A stretch of 46,629 nucleotides of DNA from the NCBI GenBank assembly GCA_900155495.1, contig FTLJ01000517.1:1-46629 (forward strand), given 5' to 3'. Positions 10,807 to 21,399 of this stretch are shown here, one piece after another. The position numbers were made by a program, and so were the translations under genes. Every line of letters begins with the position of its first letter. Position 1 is the first letter of the stretch. The notes under the pieces are model-generated. The model saw only the letters and a list, made by a program, of their open reading frames with translations. It did no database searches and was not told where the DNA came from. The stretch is from Porogramme epimiltina (lineage: Eukaryota; Basidiomycota; Agaricomycetes; Polyporales; Polyporaceae).

Positions 10807-13157
10807 TTAAACCCCCTGTTGTTCCACAGCAACTTCGGCCTTCTTCTTCTCCACAGAATCCGACGTCGACGGTCTTCCAGACTCGACCTGACCTTGAACA
10901 GTCTTTTCGACCGTCGGGATCGGCCCAGTGAACCAGTGGACTCCGCCGTACACCGGGAAATAGTACCAGACAAGAGACAGCACCATGACACCGCCGAGGA
11001 CGACCTGTTGCCAACGCAATGGGACCTTCAGTATCAATTCCACCAGAGGTAAGAAAGAAACGTGGACGCACGACCGTGTAGTTCATATCTGCGACGTCGG
11101 TGGTGGGACTCGTGGGGAAGAGGAACACGGTGCCCATAAACGCCATCCACAGAATCGAGATGCACGCGACAGGGAAGCTCCATTTCCCCAAGTTGAATGG
11201 CCCGGGCTCGAAGTCGTTGTCTCCCATGAACCTCGCTGCAATGGGAATGGCGTATGCTGTCCCAGCTCCCATCAGCCTAGAGGTGACGTTTTCAAGAACC
11301 GGTGTTACCCACCAACATAAAGACCTGTCACTGAGATAGCGAAGATGGCATTGATCGCGGCGTCTCCAGCGAAGGCCAGGAGACCAAGCAGGATCGAGAA
11401 GACGGCGACAAACCACACGGTGTTGACGGGCGTGCCGGTGAAGCTGTTCATGCGGTAAAGCCACTTGGAGAAGGGGAGCGCGCCATCACGGGAGAAGGCG
11501 AAAGATTGGCGGGAGGCCGCCAGGACCATGCTGGATCCCATCATGTATCTACCGCCGGGTCAGGGATTCGTCATTCCGTGTGAACAGAGGGAACTCACTG
11601 GACAATCACAACGATGGCCCACACGGCGAGGGTGCCTTTCTGTCCGAAGCTGTTGAAGAAGATAGTGGCCATGGGCTGGCCAATGGGGTCGTTGAGGATT
11701 CCGTCGAGGTCGGTGCCCATGCAGAATGCCAGTGCGACGTTGATAGCTATGAGGCATGTCAGCGCTGACCGACGGCGCGTCGAACGAACAAACAAACACG
11801 TACCCCAACCCAGAACGCCAGCAATACCAATAGCGTAGACGATGGCCCACGGTACTGCGGTAGCAGCATTGGAAGCCTCCTCACTGATGTGCACGCTGGA
11901 GTCGAAAGAGCCTAGCGATGCGAACGTTAGATGAGCAAAGGGTCAGCACAAAAATACGTACAAATCGTCCACAGAGGCGACAGGAAACTGAGGATGAAAG
12001 CAAATCCGTTGGGCCATCCGCTGACTGTGTCGACAAACGTTTTCAGCAAATCGGGCCCTGGTTAACTCCGTAGGGGAACATACCGTTGGTGAAGTTGCCC
12101 AGCGCATAAGACGCGCTGTTCCTGAACTCCTTCGGAGTGGCTGCGGGGAGCGCTACGATGACCGCGAGGCACAGCCTAGACCGTGGCCGTCAGCGAAGGG
12201 CCCATAAAAGGTCAAATATTGCATGACGTACAAGATGTTGAGCACAACGTAAACCGTTTGCAGCCGAGCCAGAATTTTGGTCCCGAAGCAGCAAATGAGG
12301 GCATGAGTCAGGACGACGGCGCAGTAAACACCGCTAAAACTCGTGTGAGCGAGTGGCAAGGTGGAGACGAAAATTTTTCTTACAATATTTGAGCATTCGT
12401 TGCGGAGTACGCCTGATTGGATCCTATACTGGCCGCGGCTGTGATTTGGACTGCACATCCCCAGTCGATGGAAGCCACTGCGGCAACCGACCCGATGGTA
12501 TTGGCATCTACAAAATGTGGGATTAGTCACTTCAAAGTCTAGAGGCGCGATGGGGTGCACGTACAGCCAACGATCCATGCCAGGAGATTCCGCCAGCGCG
12601 GGGAGGACAGAGAGTGGGTCCAGAAGTACAACTAGGGCACCATTAGGAAAGATCTCGCAGACGCGTGAGCCGAGCGTACTCACCCCTCCCGAAGTGGGTG
12701 CTGCAGAGGCGAGCTCAGCCATGGACATTCCGACCAACAGGATGAACACGCTGGCGACAAGCCACTACATTTGTGCGTGAGTTTTCATGTGGGAGGGGAA
12801 TGCATAAATGCACTTACCCCCCACACCATCGAGGCAGGGCCTCCATTCGGGACGGAGTAAAAGAGGACCGACGCAATAGAAGGGAGGAGGCCGATGATAC
12901 TGAACGCTATCCCGAAAGTCTGCAGGACACGCGGTGAGTAGAATCTTTGGTGGTTTGTTCCATACGCAAGAACACGCCAAGAAGCGGTGCGTGGCACGCA
13001 ATCTCAAGCTATCGATGACGAACGAGATCAGGACGCAACTCACCTCCAAGCCTGTAAACGCCCGCTGGAACTCCTGTTTGTAGCCGAGGGTCGCGAGGAG
13101 CTCCGCATCTGCGGCCTCTATCGCGGCCTTCCTGCTCTGCTTCTCGCCGGGGGCCAT
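10807..13157 (-). CDS. GABA/amino-acid permease (APC superfamily, Uga4-like)
   Basis: A 542-residue membrane transporter in 13 exons: 13157-13044, 12919-12818, 12764-12684, 12631-12565, 12507-12384, 12333-12232, 12175-12084, 12024-11962, 11911-11804, 11746-11599, 11548-11313, 11265-11072 and 11004-10807. The family signature runs through it: FGIAFSIIGLLPSIASVLFY, SMAELASAAPTSGG, FDSSVHISEEASNAATAVPW, SRQSFAFSRDGALPFSKWLY and MNYTVV, with about 12 hydrophobic segments. The N- and C-termini are hydrophilic and cytoplasmic in this family; the C-tail is Lys/Glu-rich. Fungal relatives carry GABA, choline or polyamines, so the substrate cannot be fixed from sequence. An ATG at 13178 would add seven residues; the 13157 ATG has the better context. 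A GATA-site cluster upstream suggests nitrogen control. Confidence 0.92.
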
Positions 13158-13335
13158 CCTGTGAGAGTTGAGAAGCAAGAGGCGCCACGGGCGAGCGTGG
13201 AAGAGGGAGAGAACCTTGCCATGGGCCGCGGGACCTGGCTATATGTAAACGAGCGGGGGGAGAAGCTCCCGGTTGGACGGACGCCCCACCGCGATTTGCG
13301 CCCAGGCGGCCCAGCTATCGTCTCGCAGCAAACTT

Positions 13336-13399
13336 CTTATCTCGTGCTACCGGCAGGCACGCGACCAGTGATAAGGGCCTATCAATAGATGGGGATAAG
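13336..13399. promoter_or_regulatory. Cluster of four GATA-factor sites upstream of the permease
   Basis: AGATAAG (minus strand, 13336-13342), TGATAAG (13369-13375), TGATAG (minus strand, 13379-13384) and GGATAAG (13393-13399) lie 179-242 nt before the permease ATG. HGATAR sites are bound by AreA/Nit2/Gln3-type nitrogen regulators, which commonly drive amino-acid and GABA permeases. The sites are seen; the regulation is inferred. Confidence 0.55.
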
Positions 13400-14095
13400 T
13401 AGTAACGTTGACGTTGTGGGGGAACTGAATAGACAGGCGTAGACACCATGCTGATCACGAAATAGCCGGGACAGAAGACGGCTCGACGCTACTATTCTCA
13501 CTCTTCGGGGGGCCAGCGGAACGAATAGTTCGTTGTGTATCTTGCGATACGCCACGGAGGGGAAGATAGGGGGTATCGAGAGCTTACTTATTCCAACTCA
13601 GCCTACGGACCTCGGGCACACCCTTTCCTGGTTGTCGGTGTTGGGAGACTCTGTTGAACGAAAGGAGGCTGGGAAGCATGTCTACGTCATTGAGCGACTC
13701 AGAGTGGAAACAAGTGTTTCGCTTCGGATTCGATCCCGCATCTCCCTCAGCCAGCGTGGGAAACGCTGCGACCACCTCTCGGATCTCCTATTTCGTTGCA
13801 ACCTCCTCCACTACGTTCACCAGTTCATCCTCTCGTGATTCCAGAGTTCGATACTTATCTTATCTCATTGTCGTGCTAGCTTTTAGGCCAGTGGCTCAAG
13901 CAAAGCACCCGAGCCCTAGGTTCAGCGAGATAAGTACGCTGACACCTTCCCGGTGGCTGCGACTAGCCTGTTCTTGCACAAATGGAGTCGTGAGGTGCCT
14001 GTGTTGCGAACTACTACGTAAGCACCTAAACTAATAGCATACACAACCACGTACAGTGCAACACACCGCTCAGTTGCAACACCCCTTTGATGAAC
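13400..14095. other. Long divergent intergenic region, no gene recognised
   Basis: This separates the permease from the divergent small heat-shock gene. Short frames at 13533-14034 lack any family resemblance, splice logic or codon pattern like that of the neighbours. It may hold distal promoter elements of both genes. Confidence 0.4.
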
Positions 14096-14108
14096 GAACG
14101 TTCTAGAT
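14096..14108. promoter_or_regulatory. Distal heat-shock element
   Basis: GAA-cg-TTC-ta-GAT fits three alternating nGAAn/nTTCn units with one mismatch in the third. It lies about 430 nt before the HSP20 start, so it is a weaker candidate than the perfect element near 14372. Confidence 0.35.
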
Positions 14109-14371
14109 CTGACGCATACAAACAGTATTACAGAGGGTTGCCAGCTCGGCGTTCTGATTCGTCCTAGAAGTATACAGAAATATCCGGAAAACTGAATACA
14201 GTGCTCGGATGCTCGCCTGGTTCAAGAAAAGACGCATCAGTTCTCCATGTGTCGGCGGGACGACGTTGAATAGCACATAGAAAATGAGAGAAATGTCTGG
14301 AAACTGACGCTCGCGCTGGTCTAGTCCCAGGGTATGACCTAGCATGACCTCATCACTGACCGAACCACCAC

Positions 14372-14384
14372 TTCTCGAAAGTTC
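14372..14384 (+). promoter_or_regulatory. Perfect heat-shock element of the HSP20 gene
   Basis: TTC-tc-GAA-ag-TTC is an exact three-unit Hsf1 binding site, about 150 nt before the HSP20 ATG and just upstream of a TATA-like box. A two-unit TTCaaGAA lies at 14221-14228. Hsf1 binds such arrays as a trimer. Confidence 0.75.
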
Positions 14385-14404
14385 ACAGGAGACGCGTTGA
14401 AGAG

Positions 14405-14412
14405 CATAAAAG
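14405..14412 (+). promoter_or_regulatory. TATA-like box of the HSP20 gene
   Basis: CATAAAAG lies 21 nt after the heat-shock element and about 123 nt before the ATG. Heat-shock promoters are usually TATA-driven, so the order element-TATA-gene is as expected. Confidence 0.45.
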
Positions 14413-14534
14413 GCCGTGAGGCCGCTACGAGCGACCTCAGACAGACACAAAGTATCAAGTCCACGCTCACGACCACTTTTCTCTCTCGACTTTTCCACCG
14501 CCGCTACTCGTTCATCAACCTCTCACTACTCGAC

Positions 14535-15127
14535 ATGTCCCTCACGTTCTTCACCGAGCCCTTCTACTCTCTCTCCGACTTCGACCGCCTCTTCGACGAA
14601 GCCTTCAACGCCCGCACCTCGGGCACGCCCTCAGCGGTCGCACGTCCCCAGTCCCACGAGAACGCCGCCTCGCGCCCTCTGCGCCCTCGGTGGGTCCCCT
14701 CCCGCCCCTTCCTGCACCAATCGCCGTACTGACCCACTGCGAGCAGAATGGACCTCCACGAGGACGCCGAGAAGAACCTCGTCACTGCCGTCTTCGAGCT
14801 CCCCGGCCTCGCCAAGGAGAACGTCCAGATCGACGTCAGAGACCACGTCCTGAACGTCTCTGGCGAGTCGACGGTCTCGTCTAAGCGGGACGAGAAGGGG
14901 TACGCCGTGCGCGAGCGCCGCTTTGGCAGGTTCTCGCGCTCCCTCCCGCTCCCGCAGGGGGTCAAGGTATGTGGGCTTGAGGAGTCGCGCGTACTCGAGG
15001 GGAGGTACTGACAAGTTTGCTTTCGTAGGCCGACGAGATCAGGGCCTCGATGGACAACGGCGTCTTGACCGTCACCTTCCCGCGGACGACCCCGGAGCAG
15101 GCCCCCAAGAAGATTGCTATTCAGTGA
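14535..15127 (+). CDS. Small heat-shock protein, HSP20/alpha-crystallin family
   Basis: A 157-residue ATP-independent chaperone that holds unfolding proteins in large oligomers in the cytosol. Three exons: 14535-14689, 14747-14966 and 15029-15127, with donors GTGGGT and GTATGT. The N-terminal arm is Phe-rich (LTFFTEPFYSLSDFDRLFDE). The alpha-crystallin domain starts at MDLHEDAEKNLVTAVFELPG, continues with FGRFSRSLPLP, and has the diagnostic NGVLTVTFPR near the end. The C-tail KKIAIQ provides the I-x-I-like anchor used for oligomer assembly. The length is typical for fungal HSP20. A perfect heat-shock element lies upstream, so strong heat induction is likely. Confidence 0.95.
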
Positions 15128-15387
15128 TTGGATTTTCTCGTGTTTTCTGAGAACCCAGATTGTTTCAATGTAGTTTGCTAAGTGTAATGAAAGTTCGAGC
15201 GCTCTGTCTACTTCGTATGGCGTGACATGGAGGCACCGTGACACCCAGATTCAGCAGCAAAACACGCCCTGAGGTCGCTACGGGGATTGTGCATCGCGAA
15301 CGGGTATATAGATGGGTATACATAAGAATACATCACCATTACATTTTAGGATTTTCCTCCAGCCTGCATTACTTTTCCCGGCCAAGA

Positions 15388-18300
15388 TCAGTCTGCGAAG
15401 TCTTCGGCATGCAGCTGCACATAGTTCACAAACCCATAAGCGCTGCGGGAGCAACGGGTAGTGAGCACGCGACCCCATCGGCACCGCAAACTACCAGCAG
15501 CGAGACACTCACAGGTCGAGGTACGCAAAGCACCGCACGGTGTTCGCGTCGATCTCGGGCGGCTTCTCACCCTCGGGGAGTGGCTTGTGTAGAGGCGTCT
15601 GCGCAAAGTACGGCTCGTGCGCCTTGTGCGGCGACGTGAACAGGTAGAAGACCTTCGGCGCGAGGTCCTGCCCGGCGATCACCCGCCGCGCGTCACCACC
15701 TCCTTGCCCGCCGAACCCGTGGTGGTGGTGGCCGGCGTGCCCGAACGGACTGTGGTGCCCGCCGTGGAAGCCGCGCTGGAAGTGCGCGTGGTGCCCGCCG
15801 TGCGCGTTGGACGAGGAGGCGGGCCAGTACTGGATGCGGCGGAGGTCGCGCACGCGGAAGCGCTGCTCTGCGCCTGTGCGCGTGACTAGAAGATGCGGAA
15901 CAGAGACCTTTGGTTAGCGAACGGGGAGGGACAAGGGGCAGGAAGGGGAGAGCTGACTGAGAATGAGGTCCTCTGGCTTGACGCCGTGCCGCGCTGCCAC
16001 GCTCTTGCCGGCATCGAGGAGGAAGTTCCAGGCGTCGTGCACGCGGGCGACCTCGTTCGTGTGCGTCACGAGGATGGTGTACTCCGCTTCTGGGGGCACG
16101 ACGACCGTCCACCTGTAGCGAAAGCCCCAGTCTCTAAGCTTGTGTACGGTCAAGGGAGCAGAGGGAGACGAACCCGTGAATGTCCCCAGGAAGCTCGTAC
16201 GTGGGGAGATCTTCCCAATTGTGGACTCCGCCCTGCCATCCACCCTGCTTCCCTTCAGCCGCCGTTTGCGTTTCGAGGCTCGTGAGCCCTTCGTCGAACA
16301 CGTTGCACAGCACGACAAAGTTCGCCCAGTCCTTTTCCCCCTCGACGTTCGTCTTCGGGAGGTACCCGAGGTCCCCGACGGAGAACTGATGGGGCGCGAT
16401 CCCGGTATTCTCGAACCACGCCTGCTGGTGCGTGTTCGCCGCAATCGCGGCTTTGCGAATCTCCCGGAGGGTTTTCGGAGGGCCGTCGTCGAACGTGAAC
16501 TCTTCATCCTCTTCGTCCTCGCATGAGCCAAGAAGCTTGTGTAAACGACCCTGTACGACGGTGATGTCATCGGAGCTGGGGAGGAGCGCTCGGGCGAGTA
16601 TGGTCAGGTGGTTGACCTTGAGCTGCATGCTTGCCGTGACTAAACGAAGGGGTGCCCTAGTAAGACAACGAAGTACCGGAGAGATGAGACGATCTTACGC
16701 TCTTGATTCTTCTCCGAGCTAACGGGCTCCCTAGGAGGCAAGCCGCGATTTGGAAGAAGCTGTTTGTGATAATGGGCTTGAGCGCCACGCACTGCCGTGA
16801 CGAGAGGGAATACAAATGCACCTTAAGGTATATATCACGGATGGAATGGGCCAACCCAAAGTTGCGCCACGACACAATATCGTCCACTTCCGGTGGAGGA
16901 AGTCCCATAATGACAGTTTGTTGTGCGTCTATTCGGAAATTCGCGTGCTGGTGACCAGTGTCAGCGGTGAAAGTAGAAACAGGACAAGCGTATACCTCAA
17001 CGTAATCTTGCACCTTCGAGTCGGAGAGGTTCATTTGTCGCTGAAGATAAAGTGCCGCGTCCTAGAAGCGCCATCAATTTATGGAAATTGGGTCGAGGGG
17101 GCTGGCATACCAAGGTATCTCGGTACTTCGGGATATGTCAGCATCTATATACATGCACACACGAGAGAGACTTACAAACTGAAGGAGAACTTGAGCGCAT
17201 CTGGCGAGATTCGCGTTCTTCAGCGCGTCCAACAACAAGGCTTGCGGAAGCCGAGTTTGGACTGAGACAACAGATTGAGCAGCGTAGCTTGAGAGCACGT
17301 ACACGAAAGGCTCACCGTTCGCCAAGAGAATGAATGGCGTGGGGGTTTCGTCATTCGAGTAACCAACCATTTGTGGGAGATTGGGATGGCTTAAGGGGGG
17401 CTCTCAGTTCCAATGAATACCAAAACGATATGACCACTTACTGAACGTTCTGAAGGATCTTCACGTCCCTGAGCCAACGCTGTTGCTTGTTAGAGAGTGG
17501 AACCGTAGGCAGCTAGTCCATGAAACACACCTTCACCGCTGTGTAGCGATGCCCCTCGTACCGCAACATAAGCGATTTCTCTCCAGTGATCTCTCCTTCG
17601 GTCGCACCCGCCCACCAGCCGTCTTTTATTGTACGCGATTTCCCCTTGAATCGGAATTGTGATTGATGGTATCTGCTAAACTGCTCATTCGTGTGTAAGA
17701 AGAGGCCGCAACGAGAGGTAGCAGTGCTGACTACTTACACCGTGGTGTTCCATCCGCGCCATTTCCTCCTCTTCAAAACTGATACCAGCAAGATCCGTAG
17801 CTGCTGTGAGAGGCTCAGTTGAGGCTAGTTGAAATTCTGTCGTTGCTGGACTGGCCAAGTCGACTAGGACGACTGAATTATCACTTGGAAGGGGGCTGTC
17901 AGGGATCAGGGGATCTTCTACGATGGGAGGGAACCGAGACTCCTGGGGAAATCATCAAAAACACATCGTGGGGCTATAAGAAAGGCATGTACCGTGGTTG
18001 ACTGGGGAGAGGGTGAAGTTACTACCTCTTGAGTATCAATGATCCTCATCTCAATCGACTCGGATGGATAGGGCGGAAGAGTAGCAGCCCTGCGTGCAAG
18101 AGCCAACGTCCTGTCCCCGACGGCTAGGTGGATGTTTATAAGCGTTGCAGTCTGGGTATCGGGATAAGTGACAATTGGGGAAAATGTACAGGTAAGCGGT
18201 GTCGAACGTACATGGAACGCCCGTACGGCGTCGTCGAGGGCCGAGTTGTACTCGGCCAAGGCGCTCTCTATGCTGCCTTTGCGCATGAGGCGGGAACTCC

Positions 18301-18809
18301 ACTTCTGCTCAGAGACCTGTTTGACAAATTTATGAATATCGTCTAGCGTGCTGTAAAGCGAGCGACGTGGTGCGCGTGTCAAGCACTGCATTGGAAAAGA
18401 GGCGGGGGGATGGACTAACGCTTCTAGCTTCGACAGCGCTTTCAATAATGATGGCGGCGCGGTATCTTCATGCTCAACCAGCTGGTCGCGTATGTCAACA
18501 AGGAGAGACACGCAACGACGTGCCAAGCGATAGCAGTCCTCCTGCTGTGTCTGTACATCCTGTATGCGGAAGACGCCATGTTTAGCCAGGCGCGCATATG
18601 CAAATCATTAAACGAGAGGGCGGGGAAGCGATGATCCTCACCTGGATCGTCTCCAGAACGAGTAGGAGGAGCGAAGCAGCCGCCTTCAAGGGCATAAACT
18701 GAAGGAGGTCCGCGACCTCCTTAGTAACCGACGATGTCGCGATAAGCCCATTGAGCGCATCCTTTCCAGATAGTCTGCGGACTGCAATGAAGCGGGTGAG
18801 CGGAGGCAT
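15388..18809 (-). CDS. MLKL-like protein: four-helix-bundle N-terminus, degenerate pseudokinase, His-rich tail
   Basis: A 797-residue protein in 17 exons: 18809-18642, 18559-18420, 18350-18212, 18151-18026, 17942-17739, 17683-17531, 17479-17442, 17389-17316, 17261-17176, 17125-17111, 17061-16996, 16947-16822, 16718-16699, 16629-16174, 16112-15958, 15885-15513 and 15442-15388. Residues 17-165 form an amphipathic helical bundle (VADLLQFMPLKAAASLLLLV, DCYRLARRCVSLLVDIRDQL, LDDIHKFVKQ) like the MLKL N-terminal domain seen in many agaricomycete proteins. Residues 260-445 resemble a kinase fold (WLRDVKILQNVHHPNLPQMV). The Lys of VAIK, HRD and DFG are missing, with IMGLPPPE where DFG would fall, so it should be catalytically dead. 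Residues 684-711 hold 12 His. Exons 10 and 13 are only 15 and 20 nt long. The protein end (YGFVNYVQLHAEDF) is made by a separate last exon. The start is plausible but not certain. A role in regulated cell death or signalling is only inferred. Confidence 0.82.
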
Positions 18810-19171
18810 GGTGGCACCGTGGCAGGTTGCTGTGAAAGTCAGGGGCTGAAAGCAGGACGCGCGGTCCTAGGGAGCCTTGTGGCCCCTGCCTACGACGATG
18901 GCTCTGCGGATCACCATATAGCCGTGGTAGTCGGCCAGGACGTGCACCGGATCTGCCAACGGTCGTCGAAAATGCTTGACAGTTGAACGTGACGTGGGTG
19001 CTTTCTTGGCGCCTATCTCCAAATATGAGGCGTTGCGGCGCTTAGTCCTGGTTCTCCCGGCGGCCAGTACTAGTGTCGCCTCGTTGCACCGACTGGCACA
19101 ATTGCAATGGTTTGCTAGTGAGTCGTGGTTATATGAAAGTACAGATGGTCTTGTAACACTATATCTACCAA
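18810..19171. other. Intergenic: promoter of the MLKL-like gene
   Basis: This lies between the flavohemoglobin stop and the MLKL-like start. No clear TATA or other known element was seen near the proposed start. Confidence 0.4.
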
Positions 19172-20547
19172 CTACGCGGGCAACACGCCCTCCCCGAACA
19201 CTTCAGCATGTATCCTTTCCCCATCCACTCCTAGGACCTTCAGCGCTGTGAAAACATCGCCCATGAACGCATCGGGTCCGCACAGGTAGTATTGCGCGTT
19301 CTTGTCCTCAAGCCACAGGAGCTTCGAGTCCAGCTTGCTGAGATTCATCCGGCCCGCAAAGTGGTAGTCTGCGCCCTGCACGTCCACGCTTTCGTCGGGA
19401 CGGGAGTAGAACACGGCCGTCCTGAGTTGCGTCGGGTACGCCCTCGACAGCTCCGCGATGTGCGCCTTGAACGCGTGCGCGCGGCCGTTGCGCGCCCCGT
19501 GTATCCAGCTCACCTGGCGCTCCGGGTGCGCGGCGAGTGTGCTGTTGAGCATCGCAAGAAGCGGCGTCTCGCCAACGCCGGCAGAGAGCAGCACGAGGGG
19601 GGAAGATGTCGCGTCCAGAGTGAACGCACCGTACGCGCACGCGAGCTCGATCGTATCACCCACGTTCACGGTATCGTGAAGGAGATTCGACATCGTGCCC
19701 GGATGGTCGGGAGTAACTCCTGGCTCGCGCCGCACAGAAATGCGGTAGTGATCGGGGTTGGAGGTGTCGGAGCAGGAGTATCTGGGGAGGAGATATGAGT
19801 ATTGCCTGATTGTAATGTAAGTGAAAAAGCATACTGTCTGTTCTGCCTGAAGCCGAGCTCTGGGACGAGCATCCGTACGGATACAAACTGTCCCGGGCGA
19901 TGCGGGGCCAAGGGCTTTCCGTCCTTGGGCTTGAAGTAGAAGCTCGTGATCTCCTCGCTCTCCTTTTCCTTCTTTTCGACGACGAACTCGCGCCAGCCGA
20001 CCCAATCGGCAGCCGCGTACAGCTCGGCCTCGCGGTCGATGAAGATGTGCGCGAGGTTCCAGTACGCGACGTACCACGCGTCGTAGAGTGCACCCTTGAA
20101 CGTGTCCGGGCCGAGGAACTCGGTCAGTGCGGAGAGGAGTGCCGTCCCTACAGTGAGGTAGTCGGAGGGGACAATATGCACCGCTGCATGCTTTTGGGCG
20201 ATGCGCTCTACAACTGGCAGGATCGGTGTAAGGTCCTCGATGTGCTTCGCGTAAGCGTACACGGAACTAGCGAGGGCCTTGGCTTGCACACCGCGCTGCG
20301 CGGGACACGTAAGAAACATGGAGAAAAAATAAGGTACGGTAAGCAGGAAACAACTTACTTGCTGCCTAGTCTCGCTGAACACTTCGCGCAGAGAGGGGTC
20401 GGCTACGAACAGCTTCTTGTACATGAGACTGAGGATGCTGGTGCCGTGTTCCCCTAGGAGAGGCACAGTCGATGCAACGAGCTTCTTCTGCTCAGCAGTA
20501 AGAGGGGGTGGCTTTGGAAGGGAGGTGGTGGGTTGTACGCCGGACAT
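19172..20547 (-). CDS. YHB1: Flavohemoglobin (nitric oxide dioxygenase)
   Basis: It oxidises nitric oxide to nitrate using O2, NAD(P)H, FAD and heme, protecting the cell from nitrosative stress. Three exons: 20547-20359, 20295-19835 and 19781-19172, giving 419 residues, the usual length. The globin part (to about 150) has the proximal His in IAQKHAAVHI (His99). The FAD part contains PGQFVSVRML and the RQYS motif, which is assembled across the second intron. The NAD-binding part has LLSAGVGETPLLAML and the C-terminal YLCGPDAFMGDV. GVGETP carries Glu where most relatives have Ile. An upstream in-frame ATG at 20634 would add 29 Ser/Thr/Pro-rich residues, possibly a second isoform. The MLKL-like gene lies downstream on the same strand. 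Confidence 0.95.
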
Positions 20548-20637
20548 CGTGGGCTGCGCTGGGGGAAATGTGGAGGCGGGATGTGTAGGAGACACTGTGC
20601 TGAGGGAATGCAAAAGCATCGTCAAGGCTGTCACTTA

Positions 20638-21399
20638 AATACAAGACGAGTGCCAGCGTGAGCGAGGCAGCGGGTCGTTTCGACTACTACACGGACTGCC
20701 TCGCTCGACAAGCTCGCGGCGAGTCCATCGGAAAGGCGGCAATGATCACTCTCGCCGGTTCTTGCGCGTGCTCCAAGTCAGCCGGGCGCTGCCTTACGCC
20801 AGAAAACGGGACAAAGTGAGCCCTATGGACTGCGCTGAGTCAGTTGGGGAAGTTGAGGAGGTAAAATGACTCACTCTGCTCCATGAAACGCTTCCTCGTA
20901 CCGGGGGCTCGAAGCTTCTCGGCCTCGCATATTAGTAGAATAGGGAACGCTGACGCGGAATGGTAGTCGGCCTGTCTTGAGGAGCCGGCGCGCCCCGGAA
21001 CGGAACGGCAACATGTGATCGATGTGCGTCCTGGGCCTAGACCCATGGTCTGTTTGTTCGGTAAAGCTCGTTAGGCAAAACTACTGTCTCTGCTTACATT
21101 GGTCAGCCCATCATATGGCCGCCGAAATTCGAGCGTCCGCGACCATCAAGTCGCACTATGCAGCTTCGGGACAGCATACTTGTGTACGCAGTGTTCAAAG
21201 CGAATGCAAGGGGATGCCAACTCCAACACGAATTCGCGCCAGGTTCCATCCATCGGACAATACAATTGGTTCTGCTATACGTCTAATTGCAAAGGACTGG
21301 CGTTCTGAAATCAGTAACACGCGGTTATACGACTGAGGACGGAAATGACTCACTACGGCATCCGACATTCCGTCTTGATCATCTCCTGGTGACACTCAG
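20638..21399. other. Intergenic: flavohemoglobin upstream region
   Basis: No gene was recognised. The frames at 20840-21046 (minus) and 21022-21336 (plus) show no family blocks and no splice continuation. The segment should hold the flavohemoglobin promoter and the F-box gene 3' UTR. Confidence 0.4.

Noticed and set aside
13533..14034. Short plus-strand frames between permease and HSP20
   Set aside because: No family resemblance, no splice partner, and codon use unlike the neighbours.
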